Origin: Sapria himalayana
Taxonomy: Eukaryota; Streptophyta; Magnoliopsida; Malpighiales; Rafflesiaceae
Assembly (NCBI GenBank): GCA_029783825.1
Contig: JAREIK010002463.1
Location: forward strand, 219,501-283,500
Reading direction: 5' to 3'
Length of the DNA: 64,000 bases
Below, piece by piece: positions 46,380 through 58,700 of this stretch (its first letter is position 1; each line of letters begins with the position of its first letter). The notes under the pieces are model-generated. The model was not told the origin of the DNA and searched no databases. It saw only the letters and a list, made by a program, of their open reading frames with translations. A program made the position numbers and the translations under genes.

Positions 46380-48790
46380 TAAATGATATGACTTGGTGCA
46401 CAATTGATGTGGCCTCAGATAGTTCCATTATGAATAAATCACATGATGAAGCATAATTACTATTTGAAGAGCTAGGAAATAATAACTACCAAGCTCAGAA
46501 TAATCATGTATTTGGAAGTACGAAAGCCAGATTATTAGAGTTGGATAGATTGACTAATATGGAAGCAAATATGGATGCATTTTAGTAAGTTTGGATTTCA
46601 AAATTATAAGCAAATATATACAAGAGGAGTTTCTATTTTGCAACAACATTAAATGGAAAATTTCATACAATGGGAGTTTTTGGAATATGTGTTTTGACCC
46701 AACAACGATTCCCTTGTAAACTATCATTCAAATGTGAGAAATCATGGAAGCCTATCATGTGGGAGTCCTAGGAATGTATAGTAGAACTTGAGTTAATTTC
46801 AAAAGAGTTTTAAAAATAACTTGACAGGGTATCAAATGTAAGGAGCATGAAATTTCAATTTTATTCACCCAAAATGAAAAGAAAAGCTATCACTTGAAGA
46901 ATCTATACTAACCTTACTTATGGATACAAAGAAAATATGATCCTCAAGAGAACTATATGGAAAGAACCAAAATGATGCTAGAATACATAAATATAGAATT
47001 AAAAATCTTCGAGAATCAACATGGATACCTAGCAATCTCAATGAAAGAGAAGAGTATGAATGAACTACTAAGCAATATTAAGGTAAATCCAAAGAAGTAT
47101 ATATTCATTCTACTGAGAAGTGGTAAAGAATTAGAGGGACAACAAGCTTAGATAGAATCCAAAAAAATAGCTTTTATAGAAGATGGAGTTATGACTAAAG
47201 AATTGGCAATTTTACCAAGAGTTACAGTGCACCCCAGCAATGCAGCACAAGATACCATGAAAGCCACAACACAATATTCCATGATATTTTCCAAAGTTGC
47301 AACATAAATAGAACCTATTGCTCAACTCTCTCACCCCTAGACGAGATAAATGTAAAAATAAAAGAGGAGGAGATATAGATTGCCCAAAGTAATGATCAAA
47401 AGGATATGTAAAAAAATGATTATGCCAATAGTAAATATTTTCCACCTTATAATTTTTTTACAATATTTTAGAAAGGAAAAGATGGACAAGCAATCAGAGA
47501 AATTCTTCAATGTGTTTCATAGTCTGGAAGTGAAAATTAATTTTTTTGATGTATTATCACAAATGTTGAACTATGTGAAGTTCAAGGAAGACATAATGAG
47601 TAGCCCAACTCTCTCAAGAAAGCTAAAAGATTTAGGAAGTTTTATGAGTACATGAATAGGGAGCACACTTTCTAGAATATTATTATATGACTTGGGATCA
47701 AATATGAATTTGATATCATTATAAATAGTGTGAATATTAAATTTCAATAAGATATCTCTAACTATTCTCTCGCTTCAAATAGTCTCCACTCAATCAAATT
47801 TCTAATTTTTTTTGTTAGATTTTATTGTTCTTGATATGGAGAAAGGTCAATATGCTCCTTTGATCTTGGGAAGTCTATTTTTAGATAATAGATAGTGATT
47901 GATTGATGTCACAAAGAAGGATTTTACACTTCATGAAGGCAAATGTCAAATGAAATTTCAACCTCTACAAATACTTGTAAAATCCAGACTTTGATGAAGA
48001 AGATTACTAAAGAACAGGTAGACTCTTATACACCAAGATGAGATAAAATGTAAACTTAAGATGGAAAGATTTTGTTAAAGAGTGTTAGCCTGAAGAAGAT
48101 GAAGAAAATGATGAAGTATATAAAGTATGGTTTGAATAAAATAATGGAAATGACAATGAATAGAAATTATGTCATACAAATTTGAACATGCAAAAGAAGA
48201 GGAGGAAATGATGAACTTCTTGATTCAATAATATACAAAAGTTAATGAAGAGATTTTTGAGAATGCATTAGAGGTACAAGTAAAGAAAATGCTCCAACTA
48301 ATCATTAACATGTTGAAAGAGAAATACAAGGCATAAACAATATTTGTGAAATACTTGAATGTAGATAAAAAGGAGATAGGTGTAATATAGAAAGTTAAGA
48401 CTTCAATATGCACCATGACTTTATCTACTGAAATAATGATAATGAAAGTAATAGTAGGAGACAAAATCATGACTAATATGATCCAGAGATTAATTCCACA
48501 AGTTATAACAACAAAAAGAGTCAAGGTAATTTCCAAAGAATCCATGGACAATGATATAGTAGCATCTCCCAAAGATTTATTATCCATGGTAGAATACTCC
48601 CAGTAAATTATGTTGATGAATTATATGATGTTGAAGGAGAAATTTGGGAAGATAAACTAAAAAGAAATATATGGAGAAACTGGTATAGACAACTAAAGTT
48701 ATTGACCAAATTAGAGATATAATAAAAGTATAGCTATAGACATTAACGTGGTGTTTTTTGGGAGGAAACCCAATTTTTTTTGTGTTGTTT
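46380..48790 (+). mobile_element. gypsy internal region E2 without reverse transcriptase, 5'-truncated
   Basis: The plus strand starts abruptly inside gag: ASDSSIMNKSHDEA, then EELGNNNYQ and RLLELDRLTNMEANMDA (46400-46590), corresponding to the Athila-type N-K-S-x-x-E-A and N-N-Y-Q region. FENQHGYLAISM and ILLRSGKELEGQQ (46957-47150) correspond to the gag/protease junction motif I-T-L-R-S-G-K. KFFNVFHSLEVKI, FFDVLSQMLNYVKFKEDIM and SRKLKDLGSF (47490-47645) lead into protease. The tail TTGGGAGGAAACCCA is at 48758-48772. No reverse transcriptase or integrase motif was found between protease and tail, as in E1 on the other strand. Confidence 0.7.
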
Positions 48791-48799
48791 GATGAATAA

Positions 48800-51360
48800 A
48801 CACATTATACCACAATCAATTCACTTCATAATAAATCCCAAAAATTTAGACAACATTTCAATATATAAGTTCAATATGATACTCAAACCTAGTTTTAGTT
48901 TTCCTAGATGTATACTTCTTTTGCTATGAATATTTGAAGAGAGGTTCATTGCTTGAAAATGAATAATACCTTTAGTGTGAGAATTTATTTGATACTCCAT
49001 GTACCAATTTTTTTGAGTTATTTAGTGAGTTGATCTTGTTGTGTATATACTTTTTCTAGTGTTTATTGAATAGATTTTACTAAATTCTTATTTTGAGAGA
49101 ATTATATGAATAATAGTAAAGTCTGTGATTTTATGTGGAACAAATGCTTGAAAAGAGAAAAGTATTAAAGAGTCATAATAATATGTATGTCAAGATTTGG
49201 GTATTTCTTCCATAATATTTCTTGAGTAGTTGCAACAACTTTTCTTAGTCATAGCTCTACAAAAAATAGTCATGACTTTCTTTGTACACCATGACTCTAT
49301 TACCGAGTTGACATGATTATTTTACTAAGCAACATAATCATCATGGCCATGACATTTTTTTGGAGTTATAATCGTACTATCCATGAAATACTTAATGACC
49401 ATGATATTATATTTTTTCATAGTAGCCATGTAACCCTCTAGCACAAATAGTTGTGGTAATTTCCAGACATACAATTTATTCTATAAAGAGCCTAAATATA
49501 AAGTATTTTGAGTCATAAAATTATTTTTCACTATGACTTTTCTTTCCAACAATTACTTATTCTTATCATAACTTTTCTAGTATCATGACTTCGTGCTCTA
49601 TATAAAAAATACCAAATTCATGGCCAATCATAGTGCCATGATTTTGTATTAAAGAGAGTAATTTTCATAGTCATGATAATCTCCACAACATGACACTTTG
49701 CTCAGATAGAAAAGAACAAAGTTGTGGCTAATTCAAGTATCACTACTTTGTATTATAGTAAGTAATGACATTCATCGTAGTCATTCCCAAAGCTATGATA
49801 TTCATGCTCTAGAGATGATCGAAAAAAGATGATGAAGTCATGACCACTAGTCTATATCATGACTTCTAACTTAAAATATTACATAGATCCTCGAAGTATA
49901 AAACAATACTTTGAACAATTAAAAGAATGAAAGAAATTGGGAAAATATGAATCATGCATTCCAAGAACCCTAGGAAATACAATTTAAACCTTTATTTAGG
50001 AAAGTTCTATGGTGAACACAAGTAATCTTTGTAATAATTAGGAATTTTTACTTAGATTTTTACTTGAGCTTTCATTTGGAACCTCTAAATCTATGAGATG
50101 TCTTTCAACACATCTCATATGATTTCTTCCCCAATGTCTAGCTAAATTTAGATATAAGGTAGGTGAACATACTTATGTTATGATGAATTAATGAATTAAT
50201 AAGTTTATATTTATATTTATGTTTATGTTTATGTTTGGAGGTTGATGGATATAGATACAAACTAGAACTAAAACTTAGGGTTTTCATGAGTATGAAGATT
50301 TATGCATGTCATTCTTGCAGATAGTAATATGTAAATCATTGGATACACTCATGTGGTATGGTAAGAAATAAGTGACATCTTTTCTAATCTTAAATGTAAG
50401 ATAAACTAATGTGTAAAGACCCAAAATTGAGATAGTTAAATTATTATGAGTATGATACTTATAAATTCAAAAGTACAAACATATTTAAGACTAATTGATT
50501 GTGTGCTTTCTAGAAAAAAATAATCTTGAAGCAATGTATGAGTTAAGTAGAACATCTAACCTAGGATTTTTATCATAATATGAGAATCATGTGTTAGCTA
50601 TGGTGGAAAATGATGGGTATATCATGGAACACATGTAAATGAGGGAGACTAGTGAAATTCATGGAAATGTGTTAACAAGTCTTTCTCTTTTATTTAACTT
50701 CCATAGGTGAAATTCATGGAAATATGTATATTAATTATTATGAGTATAGTGCTTATAAAGTTGGAAGCACAAACACTTTTAATACTATATTATTTCATGT
50801 CTATAAGATAACTAAAGGTTGGAAAATAGAAGTGTATATTTGAAGAAATCTTCAAAGGTATTTGATGTATTTTCTAAAAGGTATAGATGTGAGAATAACC
50901 CTTGCATGGAATAATATATTACTTTGGTGTTAAAATACCAATGAGACAACTACAAGATCATCCTTAGTCGTGATAGTCCAAAGATGATTGTCACCTTATA
51001 TGTTAAGAGGATAGATGGATATTTTCATACTAATATATCATTTATCCAATAACCAAACATGACATTGACTAAACATAACAGAAATATCATAATGCACAAG
51101 GATGTGAGTCAAACCTAGAGTCTGAGTGTATTCTAAAAATCAAGTACATATATTCAACTTTAGCATTAGTTAGTTCACTATTGATTGATCGAACTATCTA
51201 TATAGAATATGTGAGATTGATATATGAACTTACACCCATTTTATTACTTTTATTACACATATACTTGAAGAGTTATGTTGGATGAGATATCATCACCAAT
51301 GAATTTTATGGATCATGTAAATTAATAATTGTTTTTACATCATCAAAAAGTGACAAAAGT
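48800..51360 (-). repeat. LTR-like block L6, inverted orientation
   Basis: It follows the tail of E2 and carries the family landmarks as reverse complements. The terminal-like segment is near 48900-49000, the CATGAC-rich part near 49190-49870, TTCCATAGGTGAAATTCATG near 50700 and CAAACCTAGAGTCTGAG near 51113. This position and orientation fit the 3' LTR of plus-strand element E2. Confidence 0.6.
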
Positions 51361-52650
51361 GTGTCATATTCAAAATCTCGTAGGACTTAGCAAAAATTTT
51401 CATAGTTGGGCCAACATGTTGAGTCTACCCACAAAAAAAGCTTTAAACAATTGGGCTACTTAGTTTGATCATGTAGAGTCTACCCATTGTTTTAGGATGG
51501 GAAGGGAGGGGGTAAAATAACATGTTGGGTCTACAAATGATCATTACATCTTAAATAAGTAGATTTATTGTAAATCTGAATGAAGCAAATAAGTTCAACA
51601 AACAAAATTATAAAGAAAATTAGCTATAGAAAAGTTTGACTAAGGAACTAAGTTAATTCAATAGAAAAGAAGAATATGTATGAAGTTACTGAGTCAAGAT
51701 GTTGCAAGCTCAAATGGAGGAAACATGAGGCAAAGTGAATGAAGACTTTCAAACAAATTAGCTTTGTGATCTTGGAAAGTAACAGGACATGTAGGGAAGT
51801 TAATGAGAGACATCAAACAAATGAGATCCATGTCTTATTTGACAAGATCCTAATTTATATAATTTGCCTTCCTCGAGACCCAATAGCACAAAATAAAGGG
51901 TCAAAAGAAAATAAAGAAGTTGGGAATTCTCGTGGCACTCTAGATCAAGTAAGGAGAAATAAGAATTGTATAATACAATATAGTATAATCCTAATTTATA
52001 TACAATGTAGTATAATCCTGAAAATCTAGGAATTCCCTTTGGCATGCACATCGAATATTAACATGGAAGAGGCCACCAACTATAGAAAGAATCTAGTAGA
52101 AACCTCGATAAGTTGTATTAAGGAATGAAAGAAATGTCTTCAACTCTAATGACATGAAGAAGCCACATGTATGCAAATATATATGCTTTCATTGAAAATT
52201 TTCATGCAATAGCATGAAGCAAGTGATGACACGTGAGAATGTAATTCTTCTTTCTACTTTGTTTTTAACGTTCCTCATTCATACCAATTTTTTCATTGAT
52301 TATAGTTTTAGGTCAGTAATCAATGTTTAAATTGGGTAAATTCTTCAACCAAGTTGGATTCTACTAAATAAAATAAAAGATAATCTTGATGAAAACGACA
52401 AAGTTGACAAGAATTTGGATTTTTATGACTCAATAATGCAAGAACAACTTATTTAGAGACTCCTCAATTGATTATTTGTCACTCTCGAATATTTGCAGTG
52501 GACAAGTCCAAATAAATCAATATCATTTTTGAATTCAAATTAAGAATGTAGTTTTAAGTTTTTTTTAGATAAGTAAGAATGTAGTTTTAAGTGAGAATAC
52601 TTAGGATGTATAATTGAGAATGGAACAAAATTGAACTTAATAAGGGAAAC
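51361..52650. other. unassigned AT-rich sequence with a polypurine run
   Basis: GAGTCTACCCA occurs twice (about 51421 and 51477). GGGAAGGGAGGGGG at about 51501 is a polypurine run followed by AACATGTTGGGTCTAC. The run could be a retroelement polypurine tract, but no matching LTR was recognised. Confidence 0.3.
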
Positions 52651-54689
52651 CCACAATGGTTGGCAACTCACTCTAACCCAACTTTTTCATCAAATGAAGT
52701 GATTGATTTTCTTCCTTGCATGAAAAAAAAGGTAGGCACAATGAGCTACTCATATAAATATGAAACACATTTTTTATAGGAAAGATTTTATGTTTTTTAA
52801 ATTAAGAAATAAATCATCAAGTGAAGGAATTATCCATTTCATAATCTAAAGAAACAAAAATATTATTCCTTCTTACAAGGCATCAATAATCACATTGTCT
52901 CTTATATCATTGCTTGAGCACAATGTCAATGCCAATCCGTCGTAGAAGATTCTAAAAAATTATAATATAGTTCAAAGTTTCTAATTTTTAAAAGGTTTTG
53001 GGAGGGTTTGGAACAACTCATACTTTTAGAATACTCAATGTATTTCTATCATATACTTACCATTTGCAATTGTGATAAATGGCATTATATGGAAATTCAT
53101 GTCACAAAGATTTTTTTATAGAGAGAGGTACTCTCCTTAGTCACGATCATCTAAAATTTCTGAATTATGTATAATATAATTTCTTTTTTTAAATATTGAT
53201 TTATATGTCCTTTGTATTTATGTATTTTATTCTTAGCTTAAGTGATTTTCTTATAAGATACAAGATGCAAATTTACTTAAACTCTTTTGGATATTGACAA
53301 TCTCATTCAAGATGATCTTGATGCAAAAAGTAATGATAAAATAGTTAGTTTGAAAAATGTTATATTTTCCATTAAAGTTTTTTCAAGTAAAATAGAGTTA
53401 GTTATTAGTGAAATGCTATCATGTGTAGATGTGTCCAAACTAAAAGTGTTGAAATGAAACATAGTTGTTGAAAATGTGGATAATATTTTAGAAGGTTTGA
53501 GTAATACTTCTAAGAAATAAACTTCATGATACTTCCAATTATGGTTAGCATGACCCTTATGTATGTTCTTGATATTGTACTTATTGGTCACAATTAGAAA
53601 TGCATTCACATGATGTGTGTGGGTTCTACTTTTGATAATTGGAAGGAGTTCTAAAGGAGTTTTGAAAATAATTTTATCCAAGATATATGAAGATTGATGA
53701 GAAAACCAATTATTATGGCTGATGAAACATGGGAAAATGCAATTATATGTACATGAGTTCTTCAAATTCATGCTTCATATTTTTGATATTTGGTATGATA
53801 GACTTTCTCATTAATGGATCACATAAAATCTTAGGCCTGGCAAGAGTTTCAATGAAGTATCCAAAACCACATTAAAATAAGAACTTATTTAAGCAAGAAA
53901 GGCCTAACTTCTCAAATCTTAATAACATAAAAAATGAAAACATGAACAAATAGCTCAATGGTGATAAAAAAACATTTTTTGTAAAAAAAAATGTTTCAAG
54001 GATGGGGATAAAAAGGAAGATTATCAATCCAATTATGGTTAAATGTATCAAAGCCAAGATAATTGGCAAGAGAATAGGATTCATGTTCATCTGTATCATG
54101 GTATCTAATAAAAACATTATAGTCCTAATATTGATATGTGCATTAGATATTTTTTTCTCTTATAAAAGCATTTGAGGTACTAAGCCTTTATGTAAGCAGA
54201 GGTAATGAGAAGATAAAGACTATTGACTCCATAAAAGTTCCAACTTTTGAGGTAGAACATGGTTTAAACTTGAAGGTGTATTACTTTGGAATTGATGATT
54301 ATGATTTTATGGTGATTTTATACTTTTAAAATCTAATTAATGTTCTTTTCATGTCTTTTTCTAATTGTTTGCATATTCAATATATTTAATATATATACAA
54401 TGTATCAATGAGATGAGATTCAAAACAAACCATTAGGCTCCTCTTGTAATTCACTTAGCTAAAATAGTAAGATGGAATAAAAAAATTAAATAGTTACATT
54501 TTAAAGAGATAAAAAATCATAAAATATGTGAATCAATCCCAAATGGAAGTATTGAAGTTTCTGAAATTCTTTTGAGACATGAAGCCTTTGGAAATGCTCA
54601 TGAAATTTCCAACAAATCAATAGACCATATAATTAAATCGGTGTCAAATGCTCAATCATCAAAGTTTGAGGAGTTGAGGAAGCACTATT

Positions 54690-55200
54690 GAAAGCACCTT
54701 ATATTGTTATGGTATTATTTCAATTAAAGTATGATGCACCTTTTGGATTATTCTTTAATCATTGGGCATTCAACAAATTTATGGTAGAGAACAAGCATCT
54801 CATTCATCTGACTATGGGCTGGCTTGATCTTTTAGACATGTAAAGTGGTTTGATAAGTTATATTTGAGGCTGATAATAATGTTTGGATAGCCAAAGTGAA
54901 TTGGAAAAAAATCTCATGCATCACTCAATTTGATACATTTGAATTCTTAGTATTATCATTCAAACTCACTATTGCATTAGTAATGCCTTGCATACTCTTG
55001 AATAAGGTATTTAAACCTTTACTAGATCATTTTGTGCTTGTATATTTGAATGATATTGTTTAGAAATGATAATTTAAAGAACGTATTGAATACTTGAGAC
55101 AAGTGCTCCATGTTTTATGCGACAACAACTATATGTAAAATAGGAGAAGTGGTTATTATCTCAACATGTTCATTTTTTTGGTTACATTGTGTAAGGAGAA
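54690..55200 (+). pseudogene. gypsy reverse transcriptase remnant
   Basis: QLKYDAPFGLFFNHWAFNKF followed by ENKHLIHL corresponds to the D-G-S-W-R-F-C-V-D-Y-R-A-L-N block. FDTFEFLVLSFKL corresponds to the F-x-T-x-x-G-x-Y-E-F-x-V-M-P-F-G-L block. FVLVYLNDIV corresponds to the catalytic Y-(L/F)-D-D-I block, with Asn in place of the first Asp and a stop directly after. ERIEYLRQVLHVLCDNN follows as expected. The loss of a catalytic Asp and the stops show that it is dead. Confidence 0.85.
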
Positions 55201-55609
55201 TGATTTAAATGAACAAGGACAAGATGTTATTTATTTTGATTATGTGCCATCATTTATAAGTGCTTAATCTAAGGATACACTCATATCACCACATTATTTA
55301 TGGATAAACTCAAAAAAAATGGAAACATGAAAATAAAGTCTAGCATGACAAGAAGATTTCAATTATATGAAAGAAACCATCATGGGAAGCCAACCTAGCC
55401 TTACTAAAATATGCCAAACCATAGTAAGTGTATATTGATGAATCAAACTATATTGTTAGAGAGCTTCAATCCAACATCATCCATTTGTATTCTAGAATAT
55501 ACAACTCAATAATGTTGAGACATCAAAAATACTATAAAAGAAAGTAATGATTGTAGTGGTTCATTACTTGCTTGTGTTGAGTCGTTATCTTATGTAGATC
55601 AATACTATA

Positions 55610-55860
55610 AAGGAAGTACTTGCAATTATTTTTTCCATTGATAAGTTTCAGTCTTATTTGATTGGAAACAAAGTAACTTTACATACTAACTATTCTATAA
55701 TTAAATATATCATGGATAAAATAGATGGCGAATCAAGATCCATTCGGTGGATCTTTCTTTAAAAATTTGATGCTGAAATTAAAGATATGAAAGTCATGGA
55801 AAACCTTGTAGCTAATAATCTTAGTAGACTAGATGTGCCAATTTGTGAAGTCTGAATCAA
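55610..55860 (+). pseudogene. gypsy RNase H remnant
   Basis: LAIIFSIDKFQSYLIGNKV and LHTNYSIIKYIMDK correspond to the family L-A-V-V-F-A-(I/L)-x-K-F-R-x-Y-L-x-G and T-D-H-x-x-(I/L)-x-x-L blocks. IRWIFL, a stop, KFDAEIKD and then LVANNLSRL correspond to the R-x-x-R-W...F-D-x-E-I and A-D-x-L-S-R-L end. The usual Asp of T-D-H is Asn here. Confidence 0.82.
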
Positions 55861-56200
55861 TGATACATTCATGGATAAGTAGTTTCTTCTCATTAACCAT
55901 AATGATTATATTCTGTTGTTTGTTGTTAACTTATTATAGCTAAGGTAATACCACATGAGTTAAAATCACTCAAAAGGAATAACTTTATGTCTGAAATTAA
56001 GCACCACTATTGAGAAGAACTTATACTATGCAAACATAGCTAATCATCACCTAAGTTGTTAATCTAAGTCATTAGCATATGCATAGCCATTAAAGAAATG
56101 GTATATCTTATTACAATGCCACTTAATTGTATGTGGTGGTCATTCCATAGGCTATGAAACTATCACAAAATTTCTATAATATAGATTCTATTCCCCAAAT

Positions 56201-57000
56201 ATGTTTAAAGATTTACATACCTTTCTAACATGGTGCAGTTGGTGTCAAAGAAGCATAAATATCTCCCATGAGAATGCAATGCTGTCAAACTCAATTTTAG
56301 AAGTTAAATTATTCGACATCTGGGGGGATGGATTTTATGGAACATTTCCTTCTTCCTTTAATAATCAATATATATTATTAGTTGTAGACTATTTCTTGAA
56401 ATATGTGGAAGATATTCCAACACATAGCATTGATGCTCAAGTGGTGCTCAATGGCTTCAGATATAATATTATCATGAGATTCAGAATGTTGCATGCTACA
56501 TTAAGAAATGAAGGAACTCACCTTGACAAATTGATGTCTTTATTATCCAAGTATGATATTAGACACCAGATTTCCCTAGTTATCACACACAAACCAATGG
56601 GAAAGTAGATACATCTAATAAACAAATAAAGTAAATTCTAGTGAAAAATGTTGTCAAAAACATAAGGATTGGACAAACAAAATCAATTATGTTTAATGGG
56701 AAATAAAATAGTTTTTAAGACATTCATTGCTATGTCTTCATATAAATTGTTCTTTGAAAAAATTTGTTATCTCCCATTAAAGCTTATTAGGACACAAATA
56801 ATACATACATGGATTTGAATGTAATTGGAAAATAGGATTCTATAAATAAATGGGTTCAACAAATTGAGATTTGAATTATGAATATGCAAAGTTATAAAAA
56901 GAAAAAAAAATGACAGCTTGATAAAAAATGTTCTTTCAAAATTGAGGAGAGCAAGTCAAGGTAGTAATGATCTCACAAAAATGAAAAATAAGGTTATTTT
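56201..57000 (+). pseudogene. gypsy integrase remnant
   Basis: An open stretch at 56201-56608 has CSWCQRSINISHENAM (end of the zinc-binding domain), then FDIWGDGFYGTFPSSF and YILLVVDYFLKYVE, the core around the first catalytic Asp (usual form D-x-x-G-P-F). THLDKLMSLLSKYDIRHQISL follows from the region between the second and third acids. The last clear residues are KPMGK, where T-N-G-Q-x-E would carry the catalytic Glu. Broken C-terminal sequence (NYEYAKLYKKKK) continues to about 57000. The usual Asp-Gly of the second motif reads Arg-Asn-Glu-Gly. Confidence 0.82.
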
Positions 57001-58124
57001 CCAATATGTCAAATAACATTATGTATTAAAGGCTAATAATTTAAATAGATGTTGCTCCAATGATATGGTATTTTTTCTATGATGATATAGAAAAAGGACA
57101 AATAAAGTTGAAGTCATTTCTTCATTAATTGGATTAGAGATAAAGTTATATAATTCTCAGGGAATTCATAAGAATGCCCAAAAGAACTACAACCATGTTG
57201 AATAAGCTAAATATCATAACATAAAGTTATGACTCAATTATATGGCTAATCATTAAAAAAAATTTAAGAGATAGCATAGCACAAAAATAACTAATAAAAT
57301 TAGTTAGAGATGCATATCAATTTTTTATATAGGGGGATTAATTATATATCTAAAGATGCATGTTGCATCGATTCAGAATCAAATACAACATATTCTTAGA
57401 GGCTAGATCTCACCACTGTGATCTCATCTATAGAATGAGATTTAAAACAAGTAGACTATTTTGATGAGCTAGATGGAATTGCATACAAAATAAAGCAAAC
57501 TTTTGAAACAAAATTTTATTCCGTAAGCTTAAAAAGTGGAAATGATGCCTCTCCAACAATAATTTCAAATGATTTCACGATGCAACATGTTTATTTGAAT
57601 CTGATTATCTTAATATAAAAACATAATAGTACTCAACGTACTTATAGAACATGAATAGTACACATACAAAATAATATTATTAAATTAGAATCTTTTAAAA
57701 GAACTATGCAAACCATCACATAGAAAAAAATATTTATATAATTTTCATTACATAAAACCCCATTTTAAAATGCTCAATTTCAAGTTTTGTTAAAATGATA
57801 ATTTAAGGATGCAAATATAAGACAAAAAAATATTATGATGTATCTAAACACATTTAATGAAATATAATTATATTACTTGTATTTTTTACAAATAAAGATA
57901 TTGATGATTACAAAAATAATTGAACAATAATAAATATAATATGTTAAAAAAATTAAGTAAGCAAAAAACTTTATCATGCATTGGAAGTGAGTTAAAGATT
58001 AAAATCTTCTTCGCTGAGATCTATGTGCCAAATCTATAACATGATACATAGACCTTAGGATGCAAATTAGGACATTCTCACCCAAAAAGTATTGAATTCC
58101 AAAAACTTGATTCAATTTGAGAAA

Positions 58125-58163
<39 letters not shown>

Positions 58164-58700
58164 CAATAATTTAAAAAAAAGATCCAATAGTGCTCTTGGA
58201 AAAATATTTTATCAGTTAATTTTTGTAAAAGTAAAAATGTAAGAGGTCTCATTTTAAATTTTTGCTATAATGGTAGTACAAACATAATTAATACCCAATT
58301 AATATTTGAAATTTTAAATATGATTTGTCAATTGTGTAAAATATGTAAATATAAATTAAATCCCCATTGCATCTCATTGAAAACTACATAAATTATTCTG
58401 AATTTTGATGTCTAAACAAATAGTAAGCCGTAAATGAGTTTATTTTATTTTTGATAGTGTAACATGTATCATAAAGTTGTAATTCAAAAACCTTTATCCA
58501 AATCAATAAATTTTGATGAAGATACAAAACATGACAAATATCTAAAATAAATTTAGCTGATAAATGGAGTATTTATCAACAATTGTGATAGAAATGATTA
58601 CACATCAATATCAATAAATGTTTTCATAATTTTTTAAATATGTTATTTTAACTATACTTAATGAAAAAGGTGTTATTAAAATAACATAATTAAAGGTTTC
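57001..58700. other. unassigned AT-rich sequence with an (AT)n tract
   Basis: An (AT)n run at 58127-58157 is the only clear feature. A short open stretch on the minus strand near 58187-58000 has residues such as FGIQYFLGENV, but no family could be assigned. Confidence 0.4.

Larger units (their letters stand above)
52650..57000 (+). mobile_element. gypsy retrotransposon interior E3 with pol, decayed
   Basis: The plus strand carries, in gypsy order, possible gag remains (around 53800-54010), reverse transcriptase (54700-55140), RNase H (55620-55850) and integrase (56201-57000). Many stops and frameshifts interrupt them. The LTRs of this copy were not recognised. The integrase resembles Athila/Tat-type proteins, the same branch as E1 and E2, so an intact relative could have supplied pol functions to those deleted copies. 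Confidence 0.75.

Noticed and set aside
48225..48587. 120-residue minus-strand open frame
   Set aside because: It is antisense to the E2 acidic region on the plus strand. It is hydrophobic only because it complements Lys/Met-rich codons.
53307..54117. Long minus-strand open frames around 53.3-54.1 kb as genes
   Set aside because: Their sense lies opposite to the gypsy copy E3 whose pol follows on the plus strand. Composition is AT-driven and no domain is seen.
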